Shown in pieces: positions 1 through 5,567 of a DNA stretch of 6,125 bases. Source of the DNA: Lachnospiraceae bacterium (GTDB taxonomy: Bacteria; Bacillota; Clostridia; Lachnospirales; Lachnospiraceae); NCBI GenBank assembly GCA_017959525.1, contig JAGDAL010000233.1, positions 1-6,125 on the forward strand, read 5' to 3'. The position numbers and the translations under genes were made by a program. The notes under the pieces are model-generated. The model saw only the letters and a list, made by a program, of their open reading frames with translations. It did no database searches and was not told the DNA's origin. Numbering within the stretch: position 1 is the stretch's first letter; each line of letters begins with the position of its first letter.

Positions 1-8
1 GTCGTCTC

Positions 9-14
9 TCCTCC
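9..14 (-). promoter_or_regulatory. Candidate ribosome binding site of a gene beyond the left edge
   Basis: On the minus strand the sequence just after the ferredoxin stop codon reads GGAGGA within GGAGGAGAGACGAC. This is a good SD, and the window ends 8 nt after it. No hairpin terminator lies between the ferredoxin stop and this site. The inference is that another gene starts just outside the window and is co-transcribed with the ferredoxin. Its start codon and product are not visible. Confidence 0.45.
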
Positions 15-28
15 ACTATCGATGGAAA

Positions 29-280
<252 letters not shown>

Positions 281-400
281 GTACTTTATACGACACATGA
301 GTTGTTAGTGTGGACTTACATTTTGGATGTGGTCGCAAGATGGTGTAGGGCAGATAAATACAGGATACTAGACAGGGTAGATTGTATAAAATTAATTTTG

Positions 401-429
401 TTGTAAAAGGGTGGGTTTCGTATTATAAT
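401..429 (+). promoter_or_regulatory. Sigma-A-type promoter of the DUF1858 gene
   Basis: -35 TTGTAA (401-406), a 17-nt spacer and a perfect -10 TATAAT (424-429). The predicted start is near 436, giving a leader of about 28 nt that contains GGGAGG (451-456), 7 nt before the ATG. The stretch between this promoter and the ferredoxin promoter (281-400) shows no gene, RNA structure or convincing repeat. Confidence 0.8.
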
Positions 430-463
430 GAGGGCACAAATGTAAGGAAAGGGAGGTAGAAGA

Positions 464-670
464 ATGGCACAGGTAACAAAAGATACCATGATCGGTGAGT
501 TACTGCAGATCGATCAGGACATCGCTCCTATCTTATTTGGTATTGGAATGCATTGTCTTGGATGCCCGGCTTCTCAGATGGAGACCATCGAGGAGGCTGC
601 ATCGGTTCACGGAATTATGCCGGAGGACCTCGTTGACGAGATTAATAACTTCTTAGCAAGTAAGGCGTAA
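464..670 (+). CDS. DUF1858 / hybrid-cluster-associated redox disulfide domain protein
   Basis: A 68-residue protein that is entirely one DUF1858 domain. It opens with the typical VTKDTMIGELLQ segment, followed by an acidic helix. It then has the family signature GMHCLGCPAS, with a CxxC pair at C31 and C34, and ends in a helical PEDLVDEINNFL segment. Family knowledge: small proteins of this type often occur near hybrid-cluster proteins or redox enzymes and carry a presumed redox-active disulfide or metal-binding CxxC. Their biochemical role is not established. No signal peptide or membrane segment is visible, so it should be cytoplasmic. The start is supported by GGGAGG 7 nt upstream and a strong promoter. 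A hairpin terminator follows closely, so it is a single-gene transcript. It is divergent from a ferredoxin gene, which fits a redox theme but is not proof of a link. Confidence 0.88.
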   Translation: MAQVTKDTMIGELLQIDQDIAPILFGIGMHCLGCPASQMETIEEAASVHGIMPEDLVDEINNFLASKA

Positions 671-689
671 TAGATTAGATTGCAGTAAG

Positions 690-718
690 AAGCCCCGCTC
701 AATTGAGCGGGGCTTTTT
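690..718. terminator. Rho-independent terminator, probably bidirectional
   Basis: Perfect inverted repeat AAGCCCCGCTC (690-700) / GAGCGGGGCTT (705-715) with an AATT loop, followed on the plus strand by T714-T718. It ends the DUF1858 gene 20 nt after its stop. The mecA gene converges from the right, with its stop at 730-732. Read on the minus strand, the same stem is followed by a weaker T-rich run (CTTCTTACT), so it probably terminates mecA too. No other terminator is seen between the two genes. Confidence 0.92.
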
Positions 719-729
719 CATGCTTAAGA

Positions 730-1437
730 TTAAACGCGAGCCAAATCCTGAAGCGCTGTATCTGACGAAATTAAAGTCATATGTTCTGACATATAGCTAT
801 CTAAGCCGAGGGTTAAGGTCTCCATGGTACCGTACTCGGTTAAGATGTTGCAGACTTTGTTGAATTCCTCAGCGGAGTGATCACCGATGGAAACCATCAG
901 GTAATAGGTATCGCCCTCGCGGTAGAGGGAATTCTTGCCGTGATAGAAGTTGTCTAAAACGGCGGACAGGTTGAAGATGTCATCCAACGAGTCAAAGGCA
1001 AAGAGCCTGGTGATGTCTCGAGGAATGGACACATCCTCTTTGATATTCAAAATATCATTCGCGGAAGACTTCGCAGTCGGAAGGGAAGAGGAGAACGGAA
1101 TCTCTTCGTAGAGGCCGTCGTCTTCGAAATCCTCGAAATCTTCATCGCCTTCATCAGAGAAATCGGCAAACCGTGTGTCTAATTCCTCCGGATAAGCAAC
1201 CTTGGTAATAACCAAAATAATGGACTCTGAGGAAAGAGGAATGGCCTCAATCATCAGAGGAATATCTTCTGCCTTAAAATCAAGCTTCTGTGCAGCTACC
1301 TGCATCATCTCGCGGAACAATGCCCGCGCCTTGTCTGTGCCGTATGCGAACTCGCTTAACTTAATGTTGTGATATTCTAGGTCTTCTTTCGTTAAAGTAC
1401 AGCGGATCTGATTGTCATTAATCTTTTCTAACTTCAA
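730..1437 (-). CDS. mecA: MecA-family adaptor protein for ClpC
   Basis: A 235-residue adaptor of the MecA family, which in Bacilli delivers substrates such as ComK to the ClpC AAA+ unfoldase. The N-terminal domain (about 1-90) starts MKLEKINDNQIRCTLTKEDL and contains EAIPL and ITKV, as in clostridial MecA. It is followed by a very acidic linker (about 91-112, rich in Asp/Glu/Phe). The C-terminal ClpC-binding domain (about 138-225) contains LFAFDSLDDIF, LYREGDTYYLMV and ILTEYG. The length fits the family (about 210-250 aa). The start codon is TTG: it is the first start codon after an in-frame stop, gives the expected family N-terminus, and follows a near-perfect anti-16S sequence. The gene converges on the DUF1858 gene and diverges from the kinase operon. 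The substrate in this organism is unknown; a competence role should not be assumed. Confidence 0.9.
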   Translation of the reverse strand: MKLEKINDNQIRCTLTKEDLEYHNIKLSEFAYGTDKARALFREMMQVAAQKLDFKAEDIPLMIEAIPLSSESIILVITKVAYPEELDTRFADFSDEGDEDFEDFEDDGLYEEIPFSSSLPTAKSSANDILNIKEDVSIPRDITRLFAFDSLDDIFNLSAVLDNFYHGKNSLYREGDTYYLMVSIGDHSAEEFNKVCNILTEYGTMETLTLGLDSYMSEHMTLISSDTALQDLARV

Positions 1438-1442
1438 TGCGC

Positions 1443-1456
1443 ATCACATCCTTTCT
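1443..1456 (-). promoter_or_regulatory. Extended Shine-Dalgarno that fixes the TTG start of mecA
   Basis: On the minus strand AGAAAGGATGTGAT matches the anti-16S consensus AGAAAGGAGGTGAT at 13 of 14 positions. Aligned spacing from the GGATG core to the TTG at 1437 is 9 nt, which supports the TTG. An ATG (1442-1444) only 2 nt from the aligned core opens an out-of-frame reading frame of 8 codons ending at 1418, overlapping the mecA start. Confidence 0.75.
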
Positions 1457-1470
1457 GTTTTTCTAACTTA

Positions 1471-1499
1471 ATTATAGAAAAAATAAAAAGCAAAGTAAA
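1471..1499 (-). promoter_or_regulatory. Sigma-A-type promoter of mecA
   Basis: On the minus strand: -35 TTTACT (1494-1499), a 17-nt spacer and a perfect -10 TATAAT (1471-1476). The predicted start is near 1464, giving a leader of about 27 nt that carries the long SD. The surrounding 1458-1562 is very AT-rich and holds no gene. Confidence 0.7.
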
Positions 1500-1562
1500 G
1501 AAACGGAAATATAAAATAATTATTAAAAAACAGCGTGAATTATTAACTTTTTATAAACTCTA

Positions 1563-1591
1563 TTGCAATCCGAAAAATACCGTGGTATAAC
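1563..1591 (+). promoter_or_regulatory. Extended -10 promoter of the kinase operon
   Basis: -35 TTGCAA (1563-1568), a 17-nt spacer and -10 TATAAC (1586-1591) preceded by TGG, which supplies the TGn extended -10 element. The predicted start is near 1598. The -35 element occupies the same bases as the only conventional start codon (TTG 1563-1565) of the downstream ORF, so that codon would not be in the transcript. No better promoter is seen in 1500-1562. This is a prediction from sequence alone. Confidence 0.55.
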
Positions 1592-2906
1592 CTATCGACG
1601 TAGGTGCTTCTCATCGACGAAAGGAGAGAGAAGTATACAGATACCAATTTTTGCTGACCGCTATGAGGCCCTCGAGTGTGTCTATCACACTTTAGCCACC
1701 CGCATATATAAGGTCAGACATCGATCCCTTGGGGAGCTGAGAATACTGAAGGTAATCTCCAAAGAGCAGACACAAGGGTTCTCCTACGAAGCAAGCACGC
1801 TTCGTAGTCTTAGACATCCCGGAATTCCAATATTGTATGATTACGGAGAAGATGAGGAAAACATCTGTCTCATTGAGGAATATGTACGGGGCGTATCACT
1901 ACAGGAGTATTTACTCCACCATTCTATTATTACCCGAGATTGGATACGAGGCATATTACGACAAGTCTGCGAGATTTTGCAGTATTTACATGAACAGAAG
2001 CCTTACCCGATTTTGTACCAGGACCTGAAACCGGAACACGTAATGATCCGAGGGGAGCAGGTAATTCTGATTGATTATGGAATTGCACATCCCAAAGGCA
2101 TGACGCGATACGGAGCAGGGACGCCGCAGCATGGTGCGCCGGAGCAGTTTACGGAACAACAAGTAGACGAGCGCAGCGACATCTATGCCTTAGGCTTACT
2201 GGCCAGGGAGCTGTGCGACCATCAAAAGGAGCGCATCAGCGCAAGAGAAATCACATCTATTGAATGGGCGTTGGAAGCAGACCCGGCGAATCGACCGGCC
2301 ACCGTGAAGGAATGGCTGGCAAGCTATGACGTTTCCGCACCCGGTGAAAAAACGAATGGGAAGCATCCTACAACGGAAATCGCTGTGATCGGAGCAGGAC
2401 ACGGAGCCGGAACCACCCATGAGGCACTGGCGCTGACGGCGTACCTGAATAAGCATCACAAACGCGCATATTATGTGAATCGAAGTTCCGACGCGACACT
2501 GCAGAGAATCCTGCAACAACGCGGGGAATACCGTGAAAAGGATGGAATCATATACCACAATCACTTTGCCGGCATATTGGATTATGGACCGGCAGTTATG
2601 GAACCAACGCCTCCGAACGGTATCAAAGTAGTGGATTGCGGAAGTGATTGGAGCGGCGCGAGGGCGTCAGATTTTTATCTTTATGTTTGCAGCAGTCGAC
2701 CGTGGTTGGATATGGACTGTTGCCCGAAGAAAGCCATGAACCCTCATTGCCACATCTTAATCAACCCGGCCAATCGGGGCGTGGGACATGACATTTCCAA
2801 GAAGATGCACAAAAAAGTGTATGGCTTCCCGTTAGATAGCGACCCGTTCCTTGTAACCAAGGAGAAAGAGAAGATATTTCAAAAAATCTGGGAAAGCGAG
2901 GAGTGA
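1563..2906 (+). CDS. Atypical Ser/Thr protein kinase fused to a degenerate ParA/MinD-like domain
   Basis: The bounds are the longest ORF with a conventional start (TTG, 447 codons), but translation more likely begins at ATA 1635 (see the separate entry); residue numbers count from 1563. The Hanks-type kinase domain spans about 34-255. It shows Lys63 (RILKVI), helix-C Glu76, catalytic Asp154 in YQDLKPEH, Asp171 in DYG, APE at 192-194, SDIYALG at 205-211 and NRPA near 243-246. Oddities: the glycine-rich loop has no glycines, HRD is YQD, and the usual metal-binding Asn after DLKPE is His159. A short linker leads to a C-terminal domain (about 271-447) resembling a SIMIBI/ParA-MinD fold. Its GAGHGAGTTH (277-286) lacks the P-loop lysines; DCG (Asp358), SSRPW (377-381) and FPLDSDPF (422-429) follow. 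There is no membrane segment or signal peptide, so it is probably cytoplasmic. It is followed after 1 nt by a paralogue of its C-terminal domain, suggesting a complex. Substrate unknown. Confidence 0.82.
   Translation: MQSEKYRGITYRRRCFSSTKGERSIQIPIFADRYEALECVYHTLATRIYKVRHRSLGELRILKVISKEQTQGFSYEASTLRSLRHPGIPILYDYGEDEENICLIEEYVRGVSLQEYLLHHSIITRDWIRGILRQVCEILQYLHEQKPYPILYQDLKPEHVMIRGEQVILIDYGIAHPKGMTRYGAGTPQHGAPEQFTEQQVDERSDIYALGLLARELCDHQKERISAREITSIEWALEADPANRPATVKEWLASYDVSAPGEKTNGKHPTTEIAVIGAGHGAGTTHEALALTAYLNKHHKRAYYVNRSSDATLQRILQQRGEYREKDGIIYHNHFAGILDYGPAVMEPTPPNGIKVVDCGSDWSGARASDFYLYVCSSRPWLDMDCCPKKAMNPHCHILINPANRGVGHDISKKMHKKVYGFPLDSDPFLVTKEKEKIFQKIWESEE
1621..1637 (+). promoter_or_regulatory. 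Strong Shine-Dalgarno with an ATA codon as candidate kinase start
   Basis: AAGGAG (1621-1626, preceded by another A) lies with 7-nt aligned spacing before an in-frame ATA at 1635-1637. The ferredoxin and DUF1858 genes in this window have the same 7-nt aligned spacing. There is no in-frame ATG, GTG or TTG nearby, and the TTG at 1563 has no SD. Starting at ATA gives a protein beginning (M)QIPIFADRYEALE, the usual distance from a kinase N-terminus to its first strand. Known non-canonical starts such as AUU in E. coli infC make this possible. A mutated ATG or a sequencing error is the alternative. Confidence 0.5.
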
Positions 2907-2907
2907 T

Positions 2908-3525
2908 GTGAAGATATTTTCCAATCTTTCAAATCGAATGAAGCAAAAGAAAGTGTACCCGACGCAAATCATCGGACTGTGGGGTGTAACGAGTGGTGTG
3001 GGAGCAACCCACCTAACGGTTGCACTGGCAAATTTCTTATGTTCCAAGGAGCGATACCGTGTAGCGGTTGCAGAGCTTCGCAGTGACGGAAGAATCGCCA
3101 ACCTCATGGAAGACGAGTGGTTTGTGACGGAAGGCTGTGTGGGATTTTGCCGCAGTGGCGTAGATTATTATCCGAAGATTAGCACGGATCAGATGCGTCT
3201 ATTAAGTGGGAAAGGATATGACTACCTGCTGGTGCTCTATCCGCCGGCCGACACCGGAGTCGAATATCCGGAGAGTTGCCATCGCAGGATTGTGGTAGGA
3301 AGCTTGAAGCCGTGGAATTACCGGGAATATCAGAAATTTATGAGAGATATTTATTTAGAAAGGGACATGCCGCAATGGGATTTGTATGGGCAGTTCCTAA
3401 CCGGCAAGCAGAAGCGGAAGTTCGAGTCGGAATTCCACGTTCCCATGAAGGAACTTCCCTATATCGAAGATCCCTTTTGCCTTCGGAAGAAGGACCTGGA
3501 GTATTTTCCATCGCTACTGGTGTAG
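2908..3525 (+). CDS. Degenerate ParA/MinD-like P-loop protein, partner of the kinase
   Basis: A 205-residue protein, not recognised as a named family. After a basic N-terminus (1-18) it has a beta-strand and P-loop-like segment IIGLWGVTSGVGATHLTVAL. This resembles the CpaE/TadZ/MinD pattern, but both the signature lysine and the GK[ST] lysine are missing and His35 follows the Thr. YDYLLVLYPP (104-113) fits a Walker-B-like strand. GSLKPW (131-136) and LPYIEDPF (183-190) align with the C-terminal domain of the upstream kinase, so the two are paralogues. The GTG start at 2908 lies 1 nt after the kinase stop. It has AGGAG at 2899-2903 inside the end of the kinase gene, so translation is probably coupled. 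No membrane segment is visible. The inferred role is a regulatory or scaffold partner of the kinase; ATP binding is uncertain, and a Tad-pilus-like role would be speculation. Confidence 0.85.
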   Translation: MKIFSNLSNRMKQKKVYPTQIIGLWGVTSGVGATHLTVALANFLCSKERYRVAVAELRSDGRIANLMEDEWFVTEGCVGFCRSGVDYYPKISTDQMRLLSGKGYDYLLVLYPPADTGVEYPESCHRRIVVGSLKPWNYREYQKFMRDIYLERDMPQWDLYGQFLTGKQKRKFESEFHVPMKELPYIEDPFCLRKKDLEYFPSLLV

Positions 3526-3548
3526 TGGCTAAAACGGAACCCATGAAC

Positions 3549-3600
3549 GTAATCGGAAGCAAGAACAAACAAAGGAGTTCCGGCTACCTCAACCGATTAC
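3549..3600. repeat. 8-bp inverted repeat in the operon 3' region
   Basis: GTAATCGG (3549-3556) and CCGATTAC (3593-3600) are exact reverse complements, separated by 36 nt. The loop contains AAAGGAG (3571-3577), an SD-like sequence with no start codon at a suitable distance. The pair lies between the stop of the P-loop gene (3525) and the terminator at 3650. It may fold in the 3' untranslated region, but the stem is short for its loop. The function is unknown and chance is possible. Confidence 0.35.
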
Positions 3601-3649
3601 AGCACAAAGGGGTCATCCGAACAATGACAAAAATAAGAAAAATCCATCA

Positions 3650-3685
3650 GACTCATCGGTGCGTTCCACCGGTGAGTCTTTTTTT
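3650..3685 (+). terminator. Rho-independent terminator of the kinase operon
   Basis: Arms GACTCATCGGTG (3650-3661) and CACCGGTGAGTC (3667-3678) form a 12-bp stem with a single G-U wobble and a 5-nt loop, followed by seven T (3679-3685). It lies 125 nt after the stop of the second gene. The gap of 3526-3649 holds no supported gene. Confidence 0.93.
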
Positions 3686-3693
3686 GCGCTACG

Positions 3694-3723
3694 TTGAGTT
3701 TGCATAGCATGCGGTGTTATAAT
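3694..3723 (+). promoter_or_regulatory. Extended -10 promoter of the GH18 gene
   Basis: -35 TTGAGT (3694-3699), an 18-nt spacer and a perfect -10 TATAAT (3718-3723) preceded by TGT (extended -10). The predicted start is near 3730, giving a leader of about 26 nt with GTGAGGG (3745-3751) before the ATG at 3756. It sits directly after the upstream terminator, so the GH18 gene should be transcribed independently. Confidence 0.72.
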
Positions 3724-3755
3724 GAAACAAGTTTTGGAAACAAAGTGAGGGACAT

Positions 3756-5489
3756 ATGGAAAGAGACATTCAACGTAATAAGAAGCGTAGGAAACGGAAG
3801 AAGTCTTCCGCAGCACCGCTTTTGATTGTATTTTTGATGTTGCTTGTGATTGCAGCAGGCGCGGCCGTTTGGGTCATTCGCTATGCACCGACCACAGAAC
3901 ATGGATCCTTAAGCAGCTATTACACCCAGCGTCAGGAAGATGAAGCTTGTGTCGTATTAAACGGCGAGTATTTAGAGCCGACAGATGAGGAAGCCGTATA
4001 TGGTCGATTCATCGATGGCAATTTCTATCTGGAGTATTCTTTTATTAAGGAACACTTGGATGACGGCTATGTGTATGACAAAACGGAAGGGGTTCTTCGT
4101 TATGCAACGGATTCTCAGATTATGACAGCCAATGTAGGTGATACCACTTACGATTTGGACGGCGTCATGATGCCGACGGTGGGAACCATCCTTTATCCGG
4201 ATGGAGACACCGTATATATTCAGGTAGATTTCCTTCGTAATTTTACGGATTTCTTCTATTATGTTTATACGGATCCGTACCGCGTGGTATTAGAGACCGC
4301 AGGTTATGAGAAAACAGAGGCCACCTTACGCCGGAATGCAGCCGTACGTCGATTCGGCGGACCGAAGAGCTTAATCTTAGAGGATGGCGTGCAGGGCGAG
4401 AAGGTAAGCATCTTAGAAGATTACGGCAAGTGGGTCTGTGTACTGACAGACCAAGGTACCATCGGTTGTGTGATGGATCGCCAGCTGAAAGATAAGACCA
4501 CACAGGTGACCCCGAGCATCTTGGAGAGTCGTACCTATTCCCACAAGCAGTTGGGATCCAAGGTGAATCTGGTATGGCATCAGGTAACCAACCAGACGGC
4601 CAACGCCAGATTACCGGAATTGTTGGATGCCACCAGTGGCGTAAATGTTGTATCTCCAACATGGTTCCAGTTAAGTGACGATTACGGAAATATCAATAAC
4701 TTAACCGCATCCGATTACATTGCCACCTGTCATGCCAGAGGTATTCAGGTATGGGCACTGGTAAGTAACATCGAAGTGAAGGTGGACGAGGAGAGCGTAT
4801 TGAACGTCACCTCCCATCGTGACAACCTGGTAAATAACCTGATCAATGCATGTACTTCCGCAGGCATCGACGGCATCAATGTGGACTTCGAAGCATTAAG
4901 CGGATCCTGCAAGAACGGATACATCCAGTTCATCCGCGAGTTATCTATTGCATGTGAGCGCGCAGATTTATTCCTGTCGGTCGACAACTATCCGCCGGCA
5001 GATCACAACCTCTTCTATAATCGTAGCGTCCAGGCAGATTATGCAGACTATGTCATCCTAATGGCCTATGATGAGCACAACGCTACCACAGAGCCGGGAA
5101 GTACCGCATCCCTTCCGTTCGTACAGGAAGCTGTAGCGGCAACCTTGGAAGAAGTACCGGCAGACCAGCTTGTGATGGCATTGCCGTTCTACACCAGAGT
5201 CTGGACCTCTGACGCCAACGGCACCGGCTGCAGCGCCCAGGCAATGAAGAAGACAGCAGAGTACTTGGCAGAGCATGGCGCAAGTGCAAACTGGGACAAC
5301 GGCGTTGCCCAGAACTATGCAGAATTTAATGATGGCGATACCAAGGTCATGATTTGGGTGGAAGATGTGGCTTCCCTCAATGAAAAAATGAAGGTGGGAC
5401 AGCAGAATCAGCTGGCAGGACTGGCTTTTTGGAAGTTAGGACTGGAGTCGCCGGAGGTGTGGCCGACCATTGCACAGTACGTGAAATAA
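3756..5489 (+). CDS. Membrane-anchored GH18 glycosidase with stalk and SH3-like domains
   Basis: A 577-residue protein. A very basic cytoplasmic tail (KKRRKRKK, 9-16) precedes one hydrophobic segment (about 20-42), giving a signal anchor with the rest outside the cell. Residues about 65-183 resemble the copper-amine-oxidase N1-like stalk domain common in clostridial wall proteins. About 188-245 looks like an SH3-like domain (VRRFGGP, VSILEDYGKWVCV, GTIGCV). The C-terminal half (about 268-577) is a GH18 TIM barrel of the YaaH/SleL-like type. Its catalytic motif is DGINVDFE (372-379), with Glu379 as the expected proton donor and Asp377 beside it. LMAYDEH (435-441) and LAFWKLG (556-562) are the other typical GH18 strands. 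The middle Asp of DxxDxDxE is Asn375. The likely substrate is peptidoglycan or another GlcNAc polymer at the wall; a spore-cortex role is possible but unsupported here. It is a single-gene unit between two terminators. Confidence 0.88.
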   Translation: MERDIQRNKKRRKRKKSSAAPLLIVFLMLLVIAAGAAVWVIRYAPTTEHGSLSSYYTQRQEDEACVVLNGEYLEPTDEEAVYGRFIDGNFYLEYSFIKEHLDDGYVYDKTEGVLRYATDSQIMTANVGDTTYDLDGVMMPTVGTILYPDGDTVYIQVDFLRNFTDFFYYVYTDPYRVVLETAGYEKTEATLRRNAAVRRFGGPKSLILEDGVQGEKVSILEDYGKWVCVLTDQGTIGCVMDRQLKDKTTQVTPSILESRTYSHKQLGSKVNLVWHQVTNQTANARLPELLDATSGVNVVSPTWFQLSDDYGNINNLTASDYIATCHARGIQVWALVSNIEVKVDEESVLNVTSHRDNLVNNLINACTSAGIDGINVDFEALSGSCKNGYIQFIRELSIACERADLFLSVDNYPPADHNLFYNRSVQADYADYVILMAYDEHNATTEPGSTASLPFVQEAVAATLEEVPADQLVMALPFYTRVWTSDANGTGCSAQAMKKTAEYLAEHGASANWDNGVAQNYAEFNDGDTKVMIWVEDVASLNEKMKVGQQNQLAGLAFWKLGLESPEVWPTIAQYVK

Positions 5490-5495
5490 TCAACA

Positions 5496-5541
5496 AAGAC
5501 CCTATCCTTGAGAGAAAATACGCAGGATGGGGTCTTTTTTT
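5496..5541 (+). terminator. Rho-independent terminator of the GH18 gene
   Basis: Arms AAGACCCTATCCT (5496-5508) and AGGATGGGGTCTT (5524-5536) form a 13-bp stem with one G-U wobble and a 15-nt loop, running into seven T (5535-5541). It begins 7 nt after the stop codon. The next promoter starts only 10 nt beyond the T-tract. Confidence 0.93.
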
Positions 5542-5551
5542 GCTTCGCATA

Positions 5552-5560
5552 TGGTATAAT
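5552..5560 (+). promoter_or_regulatory. Extended -10 promoter of the tsaC-like gene, apparently leaderless
   Basis: TGG followed by TATAAT (5555-5560) is a complete extended -10 element. The expected -35 position falls in the T-tract of the preceding terminator and shows no good hexamer. The predicted start is about 5567, immediately before the ATG at 5568. No SD precedes that ATG or the in-frame ATGs at 5562 and 5589. Confidence 0.6.
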
Positions 5561-5567
5561 TATGAAC

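Noticed and set aside
300..400. Possible riboswitch or small peptide gene between the divergent promoters
   Set aside because: Only 4-5 bp inverted repeats (for example ACAT/ATGT) and a 14-codon frame without an SD are present. The stretch lies upstream of both predicted transcription starts.
2196..2564. Minus-strand open frame inside the kinase gene
   Set aside because: Antisense to a well-supported domain-bearing gene. The translation has no recognisable domain and there is no promoter or SD.
3276..3707. Plus-strand 143-codon frame overlapping the P-loop gene, and its GTG-started 60-codon tail from 3525
   Set aside because: Most of it is a shadow of the 2908-3525 gene. The tail has no nearby SD and would translate through the terminator hairpin and T-tract at 3650-3685.
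4243..4662. Minus-strand open frame of 139 codons inside the GH18 gene
   Set aside because: Its composition (Arg, Pro, Ser, His and Trp rich) is typical of an antisense shadow, and the sense strand encodes clear domains.
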